DNA of 60,192 bases, taken from the NCBI GenBank assembly GCA_017549335.1, contig JAFYVB010000015.1:1-60192 (forward strand), written 5' to 3'. Origin of the DNA: Clostridia bacterium. GTDB taxonomy: Bacteria; Bacillota; Clostridia; Christensenellales; Aristaeellaceae. The notes beneath the pieces were generated by a model. That model worked only from the letters and a program-made list of their open reading frames with translations. It did no database searches and had not been told where the DNA came from. Shown here in pieces: positions 51,914 to 60,192 of the stretch (positions are counted from its first letter, which is position 1; each line of letters opens with the position of its first letter). The position numbers and the translations under genes were made by a program.

Positions 51914-52423
51914 ATGGAAATCAAAACAAATCGCCTGACCATCCGCCGCCTGACCCCCGATACGGCGCAGGCCATCCATGAAAACTCGCTGGATGAAAAT
52001 ACCCGCCGTTTCGTGCCCGACGAGGTCTTTGAAACCCTTGCAGAAGCCCGGGAAACGGTGGATTATCTCATCTCCTGCTATGACTCCTCCGAGCCGAATC
52101 CGCTGGTGTACGGCATTTTCCTTGATAAAAACTGCATCGGCTACGTGCAGGCAGTGCCCATGGACGAGGGTAAATGGGAGATCGGCTATCACATCGCCGA
52201 AAAACACACCCGCAAAGGCTATGCCACCGAAGCAGTCAAAGCATTCTTGCCTGAGATTATGCAAAAGCTCGCCCTCACCGAAATACTGGGCGTTTGCCTG
52301 AAAGAAAACGCAGCCTCCGTCAAAGTGATGGAGCGCTGCGGGTTTGAAAAGGTTTTCAGCGGCGTCGGACGCTATCAGGGAAAAGAACACCCGATCTGCC
52401 GGTACATCTATAAAGCTCCATAA
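51914..52423 (+). CDS. GNAT N-acetyltransferase (RimJ/RimL-like)
   Basis: 169 residues. The TNRLTIRRLTPDTAQAIHE start, WEIGYHIAEKHTRKGYATEAV (acetyl-CoA loop as xxRxGxG/A, here RKGYAT), ILGVCLKENAASVKVMERCGF and the end PICRYIY are the RimJ-class pattern. Acetylates an amino group of a protein or small molecule. Weak ribosome site (GGGACA). It follows the previous terminator, so its promoter must lie in the short gap or arise by read-through. Confidence 0.88.
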   Translation: MEIKTNRLTIRRLTPDTAQAIHENSLDENTRRFVPDEVFETLAEARETVDYLISCYDSSEPNPLVYGIFLDKNCIGYVQAVPMDEGKWEIGYHIAEKHTRKGYATEAVKAFLPEIMQKLALTEILGVCLKENAASVKVMERCGFEKVFSGVGRYQGKEHPICRYIYKAP

Positions 52424-52427
52424 AAAA

Positions 52428-52449
52428 TCCCGCCTCTTTCGAGGCGGGA
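52428..52449. terminator. Bidirectional terminator
   Basis: TCCCGCCTC, loop TTTC, GAGGCGGGA; strongest T-run on the minus side, for the exported OB-fold gene. Confidence 0.88.
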
Positions 52450-52465
52450 CTTTGTTATGCGATTC

Positions 52466-53161
52466 TTACTTCACGATCTTGGTGATGTGGGGATTGGCGC
52501 CGTTGTACCAGTACAGGAAGCCTTCCACGTCCACAACATCGCCCACCTGCAGTTCGCAGGCAGTCTTGTACACTTCGGTTTCGGGACCGGTCAGGTAGCG
52601 TTCCACGCAGAAATCGTAGTTCTGGCCGTTCAGGGAGAAGGTCAGGTAGATGTCATCGCCGGGCTCGCCGTACTTGTGCGTCAGCTTTTCCAGCTTCAGG
52701 CCCTTGAAGATCGCCTTCTGGTTGATATGGGAAATCAGCTCTTCGGTGCCCAGCAGAGCGGTCATATCCTTGGCTTCGGCAACGTAGTTGCCTTCGAGGA
52801 TTTCAAAGGTGGGCTGAGTGCCGATTTCGACTTCGCCGGCATACTCGATCTTTTCGCCCTTTACGCGGATCTTGGCGCCTTCAACCAGCTTGGCGGCGTC
52901 TTCTTCGGAGCAGACCATTTCGTAAATGAAGTAGCCGCCCATATCATCCTGAGCGTAAACGGTGATCTTGTTGTCCCACCAATCCTGAGTGGCCTGAACA
53001 TAAGCTTCAACGGTCACTTCGGTATACAGATCGGCAGCAGCGTATTCGGCATAGGTCATAACGCCTTCGCCCTTGGCTTCGGGAGCGGGAGCAGCCTCAT
53101 CGGCCATGGCGCAGGTGAAAGCCATGCACAGGAGCATCAGAACAGCCAGGAACTTTTTCAT
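52466..53161 (-). CDS. Exported protein with two OB-fold-like domains
   Basis: 231 residues. Signal peptide cleaved at CAMADE (no lipobox). Two similar halves, about 32-125 and 140-230, each with the order long strand-turn-strand seen in nucleic-acid-binding OB folds: VTVEAYVQATQDWWDNKITVYAQD / GAKIRVKGEKIEY and IFKGLKLEKL / VGDVVDVEGFLYWYNG (shown as fragments). This resembles secreted YhcR/DUF5689-type OB repeats that bind DNA or glycans. Function unknown. TTTTTTG leader with AGGAGG site; single gene. Confidence 0.65.
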   Translation of the reverse strand: MKKFLAVLMLLCMAFTCAMADEAAPAPEAKGEGVMTYAEYAAADLYTEVTVEAYVQATQDWWDNKITVYAQDDMGGYFIYEMVCSEEDAAKLVEGAKIRVKGEKIEYAGEVEIGTQPTFEILEGNYVAEAKDMTALLGTEELISHINQKAIFKGLKLEKLTHKYGEPGDDIYLTFSLNGQNYDFCVERYLTGPETEVYKTACELQVGDVVDVEGFLYWYNGANPHITKIVK

Positions 53162-53242
53162 TTTTTGTTTCCTCCTAAAATGGATTTTCAGGGTACATCT
53201 TTATTATACATAAAAAGCAAAATAAATCAATGCAATTCCCGA

Positions 53243-54832
53243 TTATTTACTTTTTGCTTTTTTCACGGCAATATATCCGGCATACACCGCGATCAGCCCC
53301 CATGTAACGGAAAGCGCCGTCAGCAGCGTAACGCCGGTAGCGGGCAGCGGACCGAGATCCCGCTTGCCGGTGGCGGCGATATCGATCTGATCCAGCCGGT
53401 AGAGCGACTGCGTATCGCTGTACAGGGTGTCCATGAAGGTTTCGTTGATCTCTTTCTTGCGAAGGATGCCCTTGACCACGCTTTCGATCAGGTAACCCGC
53501 CGCATCGCGCAAGGAGGCCGAGCCGTTGAACACCGGCGTTACGAAGGTGTTTTCCACGTTATCAATCAGCAGCTTGGACGCCTTGATCTTGACGTCGTAG
53601 TACATATCGTTATCTTCGCCCTCGCGGGAGAGATAATCCCGGTAATCCGCCGTATCCTGCGCCTTTTGCGTAACGGGCACATAGCCCTCGGTCTTGGCGT
53701 AAGAAAGCTGCACGTCGTTGGTGAGCATAAACTGCATGAACAGCCAGGAAGCCAGCACCTCCTGCGGATCTTCCTTGTTGAAGATGCACATGGAGGGGCC
53801 CTGAGAGATCATCTTGGGATTTTCGGTATCGAACTGGGGAATTTCCATGACTGCCGTTTCAAATCTGACCAGCGCGCTTTCGGCAATGTCAAGCAGCGGC
53901 GCATCCGAGCCCATCCACGTGGCGCCCGCGGTGGAGTCCACGGCGAAAATGCACTGACCGGCATTGAGGAAGTTGGCGGGATAACTGGAGATTTTGAAGG
54001 TAGAGAAGGATTTGAGCTTCGCGTGCTCAGCCACGGTGTAGAGCATTTCCCTTGTGGTATCGTTGAAGATCTCGATCCTGCCTTCGGGCGTGGAGTAGCC
54101 CGCGCCGCGCTGGCGAAGCATCTGGATCATCATATTGTCGGTGGACTTGTAAATGAAAGGAATCATTACCTTCTGTCCGTTGACAAGGAAATTGCCGTTT
54201 TCATCCTTGGCCATGGCGGCATCCGCCACCTGCCACACGAAATCCCACGTCAGCTTTTCCGGCAGCGTAAAGCCCAGCTTTTCCACGAAGGTTTTATTCA
54301 CATAGCAGGCTTCGGTGGAGCGCATATAGGGCAGAGCGTACTGTATGCCGCCCACTTTTCCTTCGTTCAGGAACTGCGGAACGATCTCCTCCTTGGTGGG
54401 GGCATCAAACAGCACCTCGCTGCCGCCAAGGCCGTATTTGGCATGCGTCAAAAGATCGTCAAGGGGCACCACGCAGTGATCGCCCGTGAGATACGTGGCA
54501 ATATGATCGGGATAGGTGATGCAGATATTAGGCGTTGTGCCGGTGGCGATGTTGGTGATCACGTCGTTATAAATACGACCGTAATCGGTATAGGGGCGCA
54601 GCGTCACATGAACGTTGGGATAAATCTTTTGGAAGTCCTCAATGGCCTGCTTGTAGATTTTCTGCTGGGTGGCGTTGGAGTCGTTTTTCGCCCAGAAAGT
54701 GAGCTCAAACTGCCGGCTCGTATCAAACTCCCCGGGAATCTCAAAGGCAACGGACTCCTTTGCCCCATGGCAGCCCGAAAGCAATGCCGCCAGCAGACAC
54801 AAAAGCAGCACAAATGCGATTTTTTTCATCAT
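53243..54832 (-). CDS. ABC sugar-binding lipoprotein with C-terminal LPATG sorting signal
   Basis: 529 residues. N-terminal lipobox LLSGC (C21), then a family-1 binding-protein fold (FELTFWAKNDSNATQ, GTTPNICITYPDHI, GGIQYALPYMRSTEACYVN, ASWLFMQFML). The C-terminus carries LPATG at 496-500, a hydrophobic stretch of about 22 residues and a KKAKSK tail, the full cell-wall sorting signal for sortase. Having both a lipid anchor and a sortase signal is unusual for an importer binding protein and would tie the protein to membrane and wall at once, or let one form replace the other. Its stop-end is the last of the leftward operon with two permeases; the start overlaps the permease stop (ATGA). Confidence 0.82.
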   Translation of the reverse strand: MMKKIAFVLLLCLLAALLSGCHGAKESVAFEIPGEFDTSRQFELTFWAKNDSNATQQKIYKQAIEDFQKIYPNVHVTLRPYTDYGRIYNDVITNIATGTTPNICITYPDHIATYLTGDHCVVPLDDLLTHAKYGLGGSEVLFDAPTKEEIVPQFLNEGKVGGIQYALPYMRSTEACYVNKTFVEKLGFTLPEKLTWDFVWQVADAAMAKDENGNFLVNGQKVMIPFIYKSTDNMMIQMLRQRGAGYSTPEGRIEIFNDTTREMLYTVAEHAKLKSFSTFKISSYPANFLNAGQCIFAVDSTAGATWMGSDAPLLDIAESALVRFETAVMEIPQFDTENPKMISQGPSMCIFNKEDPQEVLASWLFMQFMLTNDVQLSYAKTEGYVPVTQKAQDTADYRDYLSREGEDNDMYYDVKIKASKLLIDNVENTFVTPVFNGSASLRDAAGYLIESVVKGILRKKEINETFMDTLYSDTQSLYRLDQIDIAATGKRDLGPLPATGVTLLTALSVTWGLIAVYAGYIAVKKAKSK

Positions 54833-55698
54833 CCCTTGCTACCTCCTCTGGCAACACCCGCCATGATCTTTTTATGGAAGATCAGAAACAGCACGATCAG
54901 CGGCACGGAGATGGACACCACCGCCGCCATCATGGCAGGAATGTTCTCGCGTCCGAAGCCGCTTTCGCGGATGGTCTGAATGCCGTTGGACACAAGGAAA
55001 TAGCTTTCATCATCCGTGATCAGACGCGGCCACACATAGGAGTTCCAGCATTCGATGATCTTGAGAATGGTGATGGTGATGACCGTGTGGCGGCACACAG
55101 GGATCAGCACCTTGAACAGATACTTCAGATCGCTGGTGTTATCCACCTTGGCGGCGTAGTACAGTTCATCGGGCACCTGCGCAAAGTTTTCCTTCAGCAG
55201 ATAAATATAGAACACCGACGTGATGGAGGGCAGGATCAGACCGGTAAAGGTATTGCGCAATTCCAGATTGGTGATGGTCACAAAGTTGGTAATGATCACC
55301 AGCTCGTTGGGGATCATCATCAGCGCCAGGAACAGCACGAACACCAGATTCTTTCCCTTGAACTGCAGTCTTGCAAAAGCAAAGGCCGCCAGCACGGTCA
55401 CAATGAGCATCGCCGCCGTGGTGACCGCGGTATAAATCAGCGTGTTGGCAAAGTACTTGGCAAGGGATACCGTGGTGAAGGCGTCGATGTAGTTCTGAAT
55501 CGTCGGCGCCGCGGTATACAGTTTGGGAATGTATTCGGCATTGTAGGAGCCGTAGCTCTTTATGCTGGTGAGCAGCATCCAATAGAAGGGAAACAGCACC
55601 ATCAGCGCCCAGATCACCAGCAGCGTATAGATCACCGTTTGCGATACGCCTTTGCGGATACGCGCGCGTTTTTCGATCTTCTTATAATCCACAGCCAT
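54829..55698 (-). CDS. Carbohydrate ABC transporter permease (MalG class)
   Basis: 289 residues, six membrane helices; EAA loop YYAAKVDNTSDLKYLFKVLIP, in which the usual Gly-Ala of DGAS is Asn-Thr (VDNTS). C-terminus FHKKIMAGVARGGSKG is typical (shorter tail FHKKIMAGV is diagnostic). Second permease gene of the operon; overlaps the binding-protein gene by 4 bp. Confidence 0.88.
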   Translation of the reverse strand: MAVDYKKIEKRARIRKGVSQTVIYTLLVIWALMVLFPFYWMLLTSIKSYGSYNAEYIPKLYTAAPTIQNYIDAFTTVSLAKYFANTLIYTAVTTAAMLIVTVLAAFAFARLQFKGKNLVFVLFLALMMIPNELVIITNFVTITNLELRNTFTGLILPSITSVFYIYLLKENFAQVPDELYYAAKVDNTSDLKYLFKVLIPVCRHTVITITILKIIECWNSYVWPRLITDDESYFLVSNGIQTIRESGFGRENIPAMMAAVVSISVPLIVLFLIFHKKIMAGVARGGSKG

Positions 55699-55710
55699 GC
55701 GCCCGCCTCC

Positions 55711-56604
55711 TTAATAATGCACGTGCTTCTTGCTGATCAGCAGATTGATGCACGTGATGGTCAGAACAATGGCAAACAGAATGATCGCCGCGGCCGATGC
55801 GTAGCTGGGGTAGCCGCCGCTGTTGCCGTAGAGCATATCGTAGATATAGCCTACGATGGTGTTCATTTCCGCCGCATTCAAATCGGTACCGAACAGCGCC
55901 ACCGAGTCGCTGTATGCCTTGAATGCGCCGATAAAGCCCGTGATGATCAGGTAGAACAGCGAAGGCGAGATCATGGGCAGAGTGATGCGCAGGAACATAC
56001 GGTTTTTACGGGTGCCGTCCACGCGGGCCGCCTCATAATACTTTTCACCCACCGACGCCAAAGCGCTGGTAAGGATGAGGATCTTGAAAGGCAGCACCAC
56101 CCATACCGTGTAGAAGCACAAAACGAACATCTTCGCCCAGTAGGGGCCGTCAATGAAATCCACCGACTCGCCGCCAAATCCGTTGATCAGCAGATTGACC
56201 AGGCCCTCGGAATAGGGCGTTTTCTTGAACAGGATCATGAAAACAAGGCCCACCGCCAGCGTATTGGTGACGTAAGGCAGGAAATAGACGGTCTGGAACA
56301 CATTGCGCAGAGGCTTTATGGAATTGAGCCCCAGCGAGATCAGAAGCGCCAGACCCGTGGACAGCGGCACGGTGATGATCACCAGGATGAAGGTATTTTT
56401 CACCGCCTGCAGGAAATAGGGATCGTGCAGGACGTAGGAATAATTGTACAGGCCCGTGCCGAAATACGTTTGCGAAGCGGAATTATACCCCTCCTCAAAC
56501 GAATAAATGAACACGTCGATCAGCGGATACACCATAAAAAAGCCCAGAAAGAGAATGGCCGGCAGTAAATACAGCCACCCTTTCAGGTTATTTTTTTCCA
56601 TCAT
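55711..56604 (-). CDS. Carbohydrate ABC transporter permease (MalF class)
   Basis: 297 residues from ATG 56604 (GGGGG site; a longer frame to 56736 reaches across the promoter). Six helices; EAA loop YYEAARVDGTRKNRMFLRITLP (EAA and G kept). First gene of the leftward ABC operon with the MalG-class permease 12 bp on and the binding protein last. As in the first ABC locus, no ATPase gene is nearby, so a shared ATPase is expected. Confidence 0.88.
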   Translation of the reverse strand: MMEKNNLKGWLYLLPAILFLGFFMVYPLIDVFIYSFEEGYNSASQTYFGTGLYNYSYVLHDPYFLQAVKNTFILVIITVPLSTGLALLISLGLNSIKPLRNVFQTVYFLPYVTNTLAVGLVFMILFKKTPYSEGLVNLLINGFGGESVDFIDGPYWAKMFVLCFYTVWVVLPFKILILTSALASVGEKYYEAARVDGTRKNRMFLRITLPMISPSLFYLIITGFIGAFKAYSDSVALFGTDLNAAEMNTIVGYIYDMLYGNSGGYPSYASAAAIILFAIVLTITCINLLISKKHVHY

Positions 56605-56659
56605 AACGCGATTCCCCCTTTGCAGCTTTTGCGCCGGACGGGCAAATTGTTCCAAATAA

Positions 56660-56688
56660 ATTGTAGCGCAAGAGCGCAGGCAAGTCAA
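56660..56688 (-). promoter_or_regulatory. Promoter of the second ABC operon
   Basis: Minus strand TTGACT (56683-56688), 17 bp, TACAAT (56660-56665). Confidence 0.75.
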
Positions 56689-56703
56689 CGAAAAAATGCC
56701 CGA

Positions 56704-56732
56704 TTGACAAAGAACGCATCCTGTTTTATTCT
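56704..56732 (+). promoter_or_regulatory. Promoter of the L,D-transpeptidase fusion gene
   Basis: TTGACA (56704-56709), 17 bp, TATTCT (56727-56732); GGAGG and ATG 56764 follow. Back to back with the ABC promoter. Confidence 0.75.
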
Positions 56733-56763
56733 TCATATATAGAGCAATGCAAAGGAGGCCTTT

Positions 56764-59577
56764 ATGAAGCGCCTTTACCTGCTGATTTTTCTGATGCTGA
56801 CCCTGTGCACCGCAGCTTTTGCCGGAGAGCTTTCCCTTACCGCGCCCGAATCGCTGCGCCCCTATATCAATAAGAATATTTCCGTTTTTGCCCCGGCTGC
56901 GGGGACGCTTGAGCTCGCCCTTTCGGACGGCACTTCTTCCTTTGTCCTTTATTCAAATGAGGTGCCCGCAGGCGAAAGCGTGATCCCGCTCAACGGCCTG
57001 CATTTCAACGGTGAAGCCGTTCCCCGCGGCGCGTACACGCTGACCGCTTCCCTTCAGACAAATGAAAAAGCGCTGACCCAAAGTCAGCCGCTGCGCATCC
57101 TTCCGCCCGCCGCCGCGCTGCAGTACTGCATTCCCTCTTCCTTCACGGTGTATGCAGGATACGAGGGCTTTCAGGTCAACTATCTGATCACCGCAGACGC
57201 CCTCATGCACGTTAAGCTCTACAAAGCCAAAGATCCCCAAACCGCGCTGAGAACATGGTCCATCCAGCAGGATGATCTGCTGCCCCACGCCTTCAAATGG
57301 GACGGAAAGATCAATTCCAAAAAGGCGGCCGAAGGCGATTATATCCTGACCTTCAAAGTAAAAAACAGCGAGCAGGAAGCCTTTTCTTTCCCTCTTCGCG
57401 TCACCCACGACGCCCCGCCCGAAGCCCCGCTGGTCGTCACGCCTGAAGGCGCTTTCCTGCCGGAGGATTTATTGAGCCCCTCCGCCGTATGGGCCGCCAT
57501 CACTGCGCCTTTGACGGTGGTGGATATCGGTGACGTGGCGCATCAGAAGGTATACGCTTCCCCCTCCGAAAAATCCGAGGTGCTGGGCACGGTCCACGGA
57601 CAAACGCAGGGGCTGAAAGTGCTGGAGCTGAACGCCGGAAGCTTCGCCCGCGTGGGCGTGTACCGCCACGAAGACGGCGAATACATCGAAGGCTATATCC
57701 CGCAGAAAAAGCTGAAGACCATCATTCCCGATACCCGCTACGGCGTTGTGATCGACAAGCGGGATCAAACGCTCACCGTTTATGAGCAGGGCCGCCTGCT
57801 GGGCACGGTTTCGGTTTCCACCGGTCTGAAAGCTGAAAACAAGCTCTTTCGCGAAACCCGCGGCGGCGCTTTCCTGACCCAGGATCGCATCATTAATTTT
57901 GCCAGCGAGGGCTACGGATATAACTATGCCATCCGCATCGACGGCGGCAATCTCATTCACTCCGCGGGCTACAAGCGCTACGACGGGCAGAAATGGGATT
58001 ATTCCCAGCACCTTTCGCAGCTGGGTGAAAAAGCCTCCCATGGCTGTGTGCGCGTGGATACCCGTCCCACCGAGAGCGGTATCAATATTTATTGGCTGTG
58101 GACGCATCTTCCCATCCATACCAAGGTATTGGTGATCGACGACGCGCCCGCTCCCGTGCAAACCGCAACCGAAGCCCCCGTCATCCCGACCCCCACCGCC
58201 ACGCCCACGCCCACATTCACACCCACGCCCACCCTCACTCCTACCTTTACCCCCTCGCCCACGCCTACGCCTACGCCCACCGTCACCGCAACGCCCGCAC
58301 CCTCCTACGAGGGGCTTCTTTCCTATCGCTCCCGCGGCATTCATGTAATCCAGCTGCAGGAAAAGCTGAAGGAGCTGAATTATTACACCTCCGAGGTGGA
58401 CGGCATTTTCGGCGACGCCACCTATAAAGCGGTGGTGGCTTTCCAGAAACGCAATCAGCTGCAGGCGGACGGCATGGTGGGGCTGATGACCTTCGCTGCG
58501 CTCTTTGGCGATGACGCCGTCCCCACCGATACGCCAAAACCCACCAAAAAGGCAGCCACGAAACAGCCGCCCACCCCTTCGCCTACACCTACATTGCCCC
58601 CGACGCCCTCGCCTTCCCCCTCGCCCACGCCCGTTCCCCCGGATGACGTTACCCTCACCCTCACCTTCGGCGGTGATACGCTCCTTGGCAGCGAAAATGC
58701 CGTGCGCAAGCGGGAAACCTCCTTTGATTCCGTGGTGGATGCAAAGGGCTACGACTATCCCCTGCAAAATCTCGCGGCGCTCTTTTCCTCCGATGATCTG
58801 ACCACCCTGAATCTTGAATGCGTTTTCAAAAACGATTCCACCGGCAAAGCCGAAGGCCGCCTGTTCAATTTCCGCGGCCCCACCGATCATGTGAACATCC
58901 TCACCGCCGCAAGCGTGGAGCACGTCAATCTTGCCAACAACCACTTTGTGGATTACGGCTATGCAGGCAAGCGTACCACCCGTGATACCCTCACAAAGGC
59001 GGGCATCGCGTACAGCGGCTACGGCTCCACCTGGATCTTTGAGAAAGACGGCGTAAAGATCGGCTTTTCGGGCATCCGCGAAACGATCTGGCATCAGGAT
59101 CGCTCCGTGCCGGCTCAGGAGATCAAGGAGCTGCGCAAGGCCGGCTGCGATTACGTCATTTATTCCTGCCATTTCGGTCAGGAATACGCCCCGAACCGCA
59201 ACGCCGATCAGGAATTGATCGCCCATATGATCATCGACGCCGGCGCAGACTGCGTGATCGGCCATCATCCTCATGTGGTGCAGGGCATTGAAGTATACAA
59301 CGGCAAACCCATTTTCTACAGCCTGGGCAATCTGGTATTCGGCGGAAATCTTACCCCCAAGGATTACGACGGGCTGGTGGTGCAGCTGCAGCTCAGCTTC
59401 CATAAGCAAAAGATCAACGGCGTTTCGGCCTCGCTGATCCCTGTAATGACCAGCGGCGTGCAGGACGGCACCACCGATTTCCAGCCTGTGATCGCCCAAG
59501 GCGAAGACAAAGCGCGTATCCTTCAAAGAATACAAAACGACAGCGCGCTGACCATTTCCGAAGCTTTACAGTTTTAA
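56764..59577 (+). CDS. Exported L,D-transpeptidase / peptidoglycan-binding / CapA-domain fusion
   Basis: 937 residues. Signal peptide 1-20. Beta-rich (FlgD/Ig-like) region 21-215; SH3-like domain about 250-320; YkuD L,D-transpeptidase domain about 326-460 with the catalytic SHGCVR (C428); Pro/Thr linker about 470-513; peptidoglycan-binding domain 1 about 518-583 (GIHVIQLQEKL, VDGIFGDATY); second Pro/Thr linker about 590-625; CapA/PGA_cap metallophosphatase-like domain about 630-890 (TFGGDTLLG, LNLECVF, ANNHFVDYG, GHHPHVVQG). The parts point to cross-linking of cell-wall peptides plus processing of a poly-gamma-glutamate-like or wall polymer. The order is unusual; each domain looks complete. 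Confidence 0.88.
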   Translation: MKRLYLLIFLMLTLCTAAFAGELSLTAPESLRPYINKNISVFAPAAGTLELALSDGTSSFVLYSNEVPAGESVIPLNGLHFNGEAVPRGAYTLTASLQTNEKALTQSQPLRILPPAAALQYCIPSSFTVYAGYEGFQVNYLITADALMHVKLYKAKDPQTALRTWSIQQDDLLPHAFKWDGKINSKKAAEGDYILTFKVKNSEQEAFSFPLRVTHDAPPEAPLVVTPEGAFLPEDLLSPSAVWAAITAPLTVVDIGDVAHQKVYASPSEKSEVLGTVHGQTQGLKVLELNAGSFARVGVYRHEDGEYIEGYIPQKKLKTIIPDTRYGVVIDKRDQTLTVYEQGRLLGTVSVSTGLKAENKLFRETRGGAFLTQDRIINFASEGYGYNYAIRIDGGNLIHSAGYKRYDGQKWDYSQHLSQLGEKASHGCVRVDTRPTESGINIYWLWTHLPIHTKVLVIDDAPAPVQTATEAPVIPTPTATPTPTFTPTPTLTPTFTPSPTPTPTPTVTATPAPSYEGLLSYRSRGIHVIQLQEKLKELNYYTSEVDGIFGDATYKAVVAFQKRNQLQADGMVGLMTFAALFGDDAVPTDTPKPTKKAATKQPPTPSPTPTLPPTPSPSPSPTPVPPDDVTLTLTFGGDTLLGSENAVRKRETSFDSVVDAKGYDYPLQNLAALFSSDDLTTLNLECVFKNDSTGKAEGRLFNFRGPTDHVNILTAASVEHVNLANNHFVDYGYAGKRTTRDTLTKAGIAYSGYGSTWIFEKDGVKIGFSGIRETIWHQDRSVPAQEIKELRKAGCDYVIYSCHFGQEYAPNRNADQELIAHMIIDAGADCVIGHHPHVVQGIEVYNGKPIFYSLGNLVFGGNLTPKDYDGLVVQLQLSFHKQKINGVSASLIPVMTSGVQDGTTDFQPVIAQGEDKARILQRIQNDSALTISEALQF

Positions 59578-59583
59578 CGGCAT

Positions 59584-59621
59584 CAAGGCAGCTCCTCAAA
59601 AAGGCTGCCTTGAATTTTTTT
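59584..59621 (+). terminator. Terminator of the fusion gene
   Basis: CAAGGCAGC and GCTGCCTTG arms followed by AATTTTTTT. Confidence 0.88.
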
Positions 59622-59643
59622 GAAGTTTTTTTCAAAAAAGGTG

Positions 59644-59672
59644 TTGACAAACGATTCAAACAGTGGTATCAT
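59644..59672 (+). promoter_or_regulatory. Promoter of the tRNA cluster
   Basis: TTGACA (59644-59649), 17 bp, TATCAT (59667-59672), 54 bp before the first tRNA. Confidence 0.8.
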
Positions 59673-59726
59673 CTATCACTGTCAGCAGGGATTAAATCCC
59701 CCCGACACTCCCCCCGACAGCGGCCT

Positions 59727-59803
<77 letters not shown>

Positions 59804-59812
59804 ACCCTTCAT

Positions 59813-59889
59813 GGTGGGTATAGTTCAGTGGTTAGAGCGCCAGATTGTGGCTCTGGATATCGTGGGTTCGACTCCCACTACCCACCCCA
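59813..59889 (+). tRNA. tRNA-His (anticodon GTG)
   Basis: Acceptor GTGGGTA/TACCCAC, encoded CCA, anticodon loop TTGTGGC. The extra G-1 (59813) and C73 (59886) expected for tRNA-His are both present. Confidence 0.97.
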
Positions 59890-59920
59890 TTTCCTCTCTC
59901 GATTGGCGGGACTCCTTTGT

Positions 59921-59995
59921 AGGGGTGTAGCCAAGCGGTAAGGCAAGGGACTTTGACTCCCTGATTCGTAGGTTCGAACCCTGCCACCCCTGCCA
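59921..59995 (+). tRNA. tRNA-Gln (anticodon TTG)
   Basis: 75 nt; acceptor AGGGGTG/CACCCCT, anticodon stem AGGGA/TCCCT with loop CTTTGAC, encoded CCA. Confidence 0.96.
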
Positions 59996-59998
59996 AAT

Positions 59999-60074
59999 GA
60001 CCCATTAGCTCAGGTGGTAGAGCACTTGACTTTTAATCAAGGTGTCCGGAGTTCGAATCTCCTATGTGTCACCA
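59999..60074 (+). tRNA. tRNA-Lys (anticodon TTT) with two stem mismatches
   Basis: 76 nt with encoded CCA, anticodon stem CTTGA/TCAAG, loop CTTTTAA. The acceptor stem pairs GACCCAT with ATGTGTC, leaving a C4-U69 mismatch, and the T-stem CGGAG/CTCCT has C49-U65 unpaired. The usual bases at both places would be G, so two G-to-T changes are implied. It may still work, or may be a decaying copy. Confidence 0.93.
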
Positions 60075-60099
60075 CCCTTCGGGGCTTTTCCTTCGGAAT

Positions 60100-60181
60100 G
60101 CGGGCGTGTAGGAATGGCAGACGCTCCAGATTTAGGTTCTGGTACTTCGTTGTAAGAGTTCAAGTCTCTTCGCCCGCACCA
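60100..60181 (+). tRNA. tRNA-Leu (anticodon TAG)
   Basis: 82 nt, type II with a long variable arm; acceptor GCGGGCG/CGCCCGC, anticodon stem CCAGA/TCTGG, loop TTTAGGT, encoded CCA. Last complete gene before the window ends; the cluster may continue. Confidence 0.96.
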
Positions 60182-60192
60182 GAATAACGCCC

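Noticed and set aside
58176-58640. CRISPR or tandem repeat array
   Set aside because: The repetitive DNA encodes two Pro/Thr linkers inside the transpeptidase fusion; no spacer-repeat periodicity. No CRISPR array is seen anywhere in the window.

Overview
The window looks like chromosome of an uncultured, GC-rich Firmicute of the class Clostridia. The evidence is strong AGGAGG-type ribosome sites, HPr kinase, ROK regulators and kinases, LplB/YtcP-type sugar permeases, lipobox signal peptides, one LPXTG sorting signal, a cysteine-rich spore-coat-like protein, and TTGACA-17-TATAAT promoters. The genus cannot be named from sequence alone; a gut lineage near Christensenellales is a guess.

Left part (1-11.4 kb): a strong leftward rRNA-type promoter with phased A-tracts at the edge, a cysteine-rich protein, and a leftward operon of a MotA/ZorA-like channel, an OmpA/MotB/ZorB-like anchor, a one-pass membrane protein and an HD hydrolase. 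To its right is a divergent rightward operon hprK-glk-asnS, with asnS interrupted by an in-frame TAA, followed by a glycerol-1-phosphate dehydrogenase and a SIS protein. Middle (11.4-24.8 kb): a divergent amino-sugar or glycoconjugate utilisation locus. Leftward it has two ABC permeases, a binding protein, an M20 amidohydrolase, a C39/C26 fusion and two glycosidases; rightward it has a NagK-type kinase, a SIS protein, a ceramidase-like enzyme and a ROK repressor, with a 17-bp palindrome between the arms.

From 24.9 to 36.4 kb: tRNA-Arg(ACG) with a small scar-like region, two membrane proteins, a structured leader followed by a CYTH-like protein, a Ppx/GppA phosphatase and a complete TctCBA tricarboxylate transporter, then a cyclase, an ABC exporter, an unknown low-GC gene and a ZIP metal transporter. 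A 46-48 bp direct repeat of the ZIP promoter/leader occurs at both ends of this stretch. From 36.4 to 51 kb: a surface-polysaccharide export block (glf, ugd, ABC-2 permease and ATPase), an MBL-fold hydrolase and a CocE-type hydrolase, a DUF2130 protein, htpG, an orphan mazF, ftsH and uvrC.

Right end (51-60.2 kb): a lipoprotein, a GNAT acetyltransferase, an OB-fold exported protein, a second sugar ABC operon whose binding protein carries both a lipobox and an LPATG sorting signal, a 937-residue L,D-transpeptidase/peptidoglycan-binding/CapA fusion, and a tRNA cluster (Arg, His, Gln, Lys, Leu) with its own strong promoter. The best candidate for an undescribed system is the ZorAB-like/HD operon at 2.2-6.0 kb. 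The most surprising single lesion is the stop codon inside asnS.
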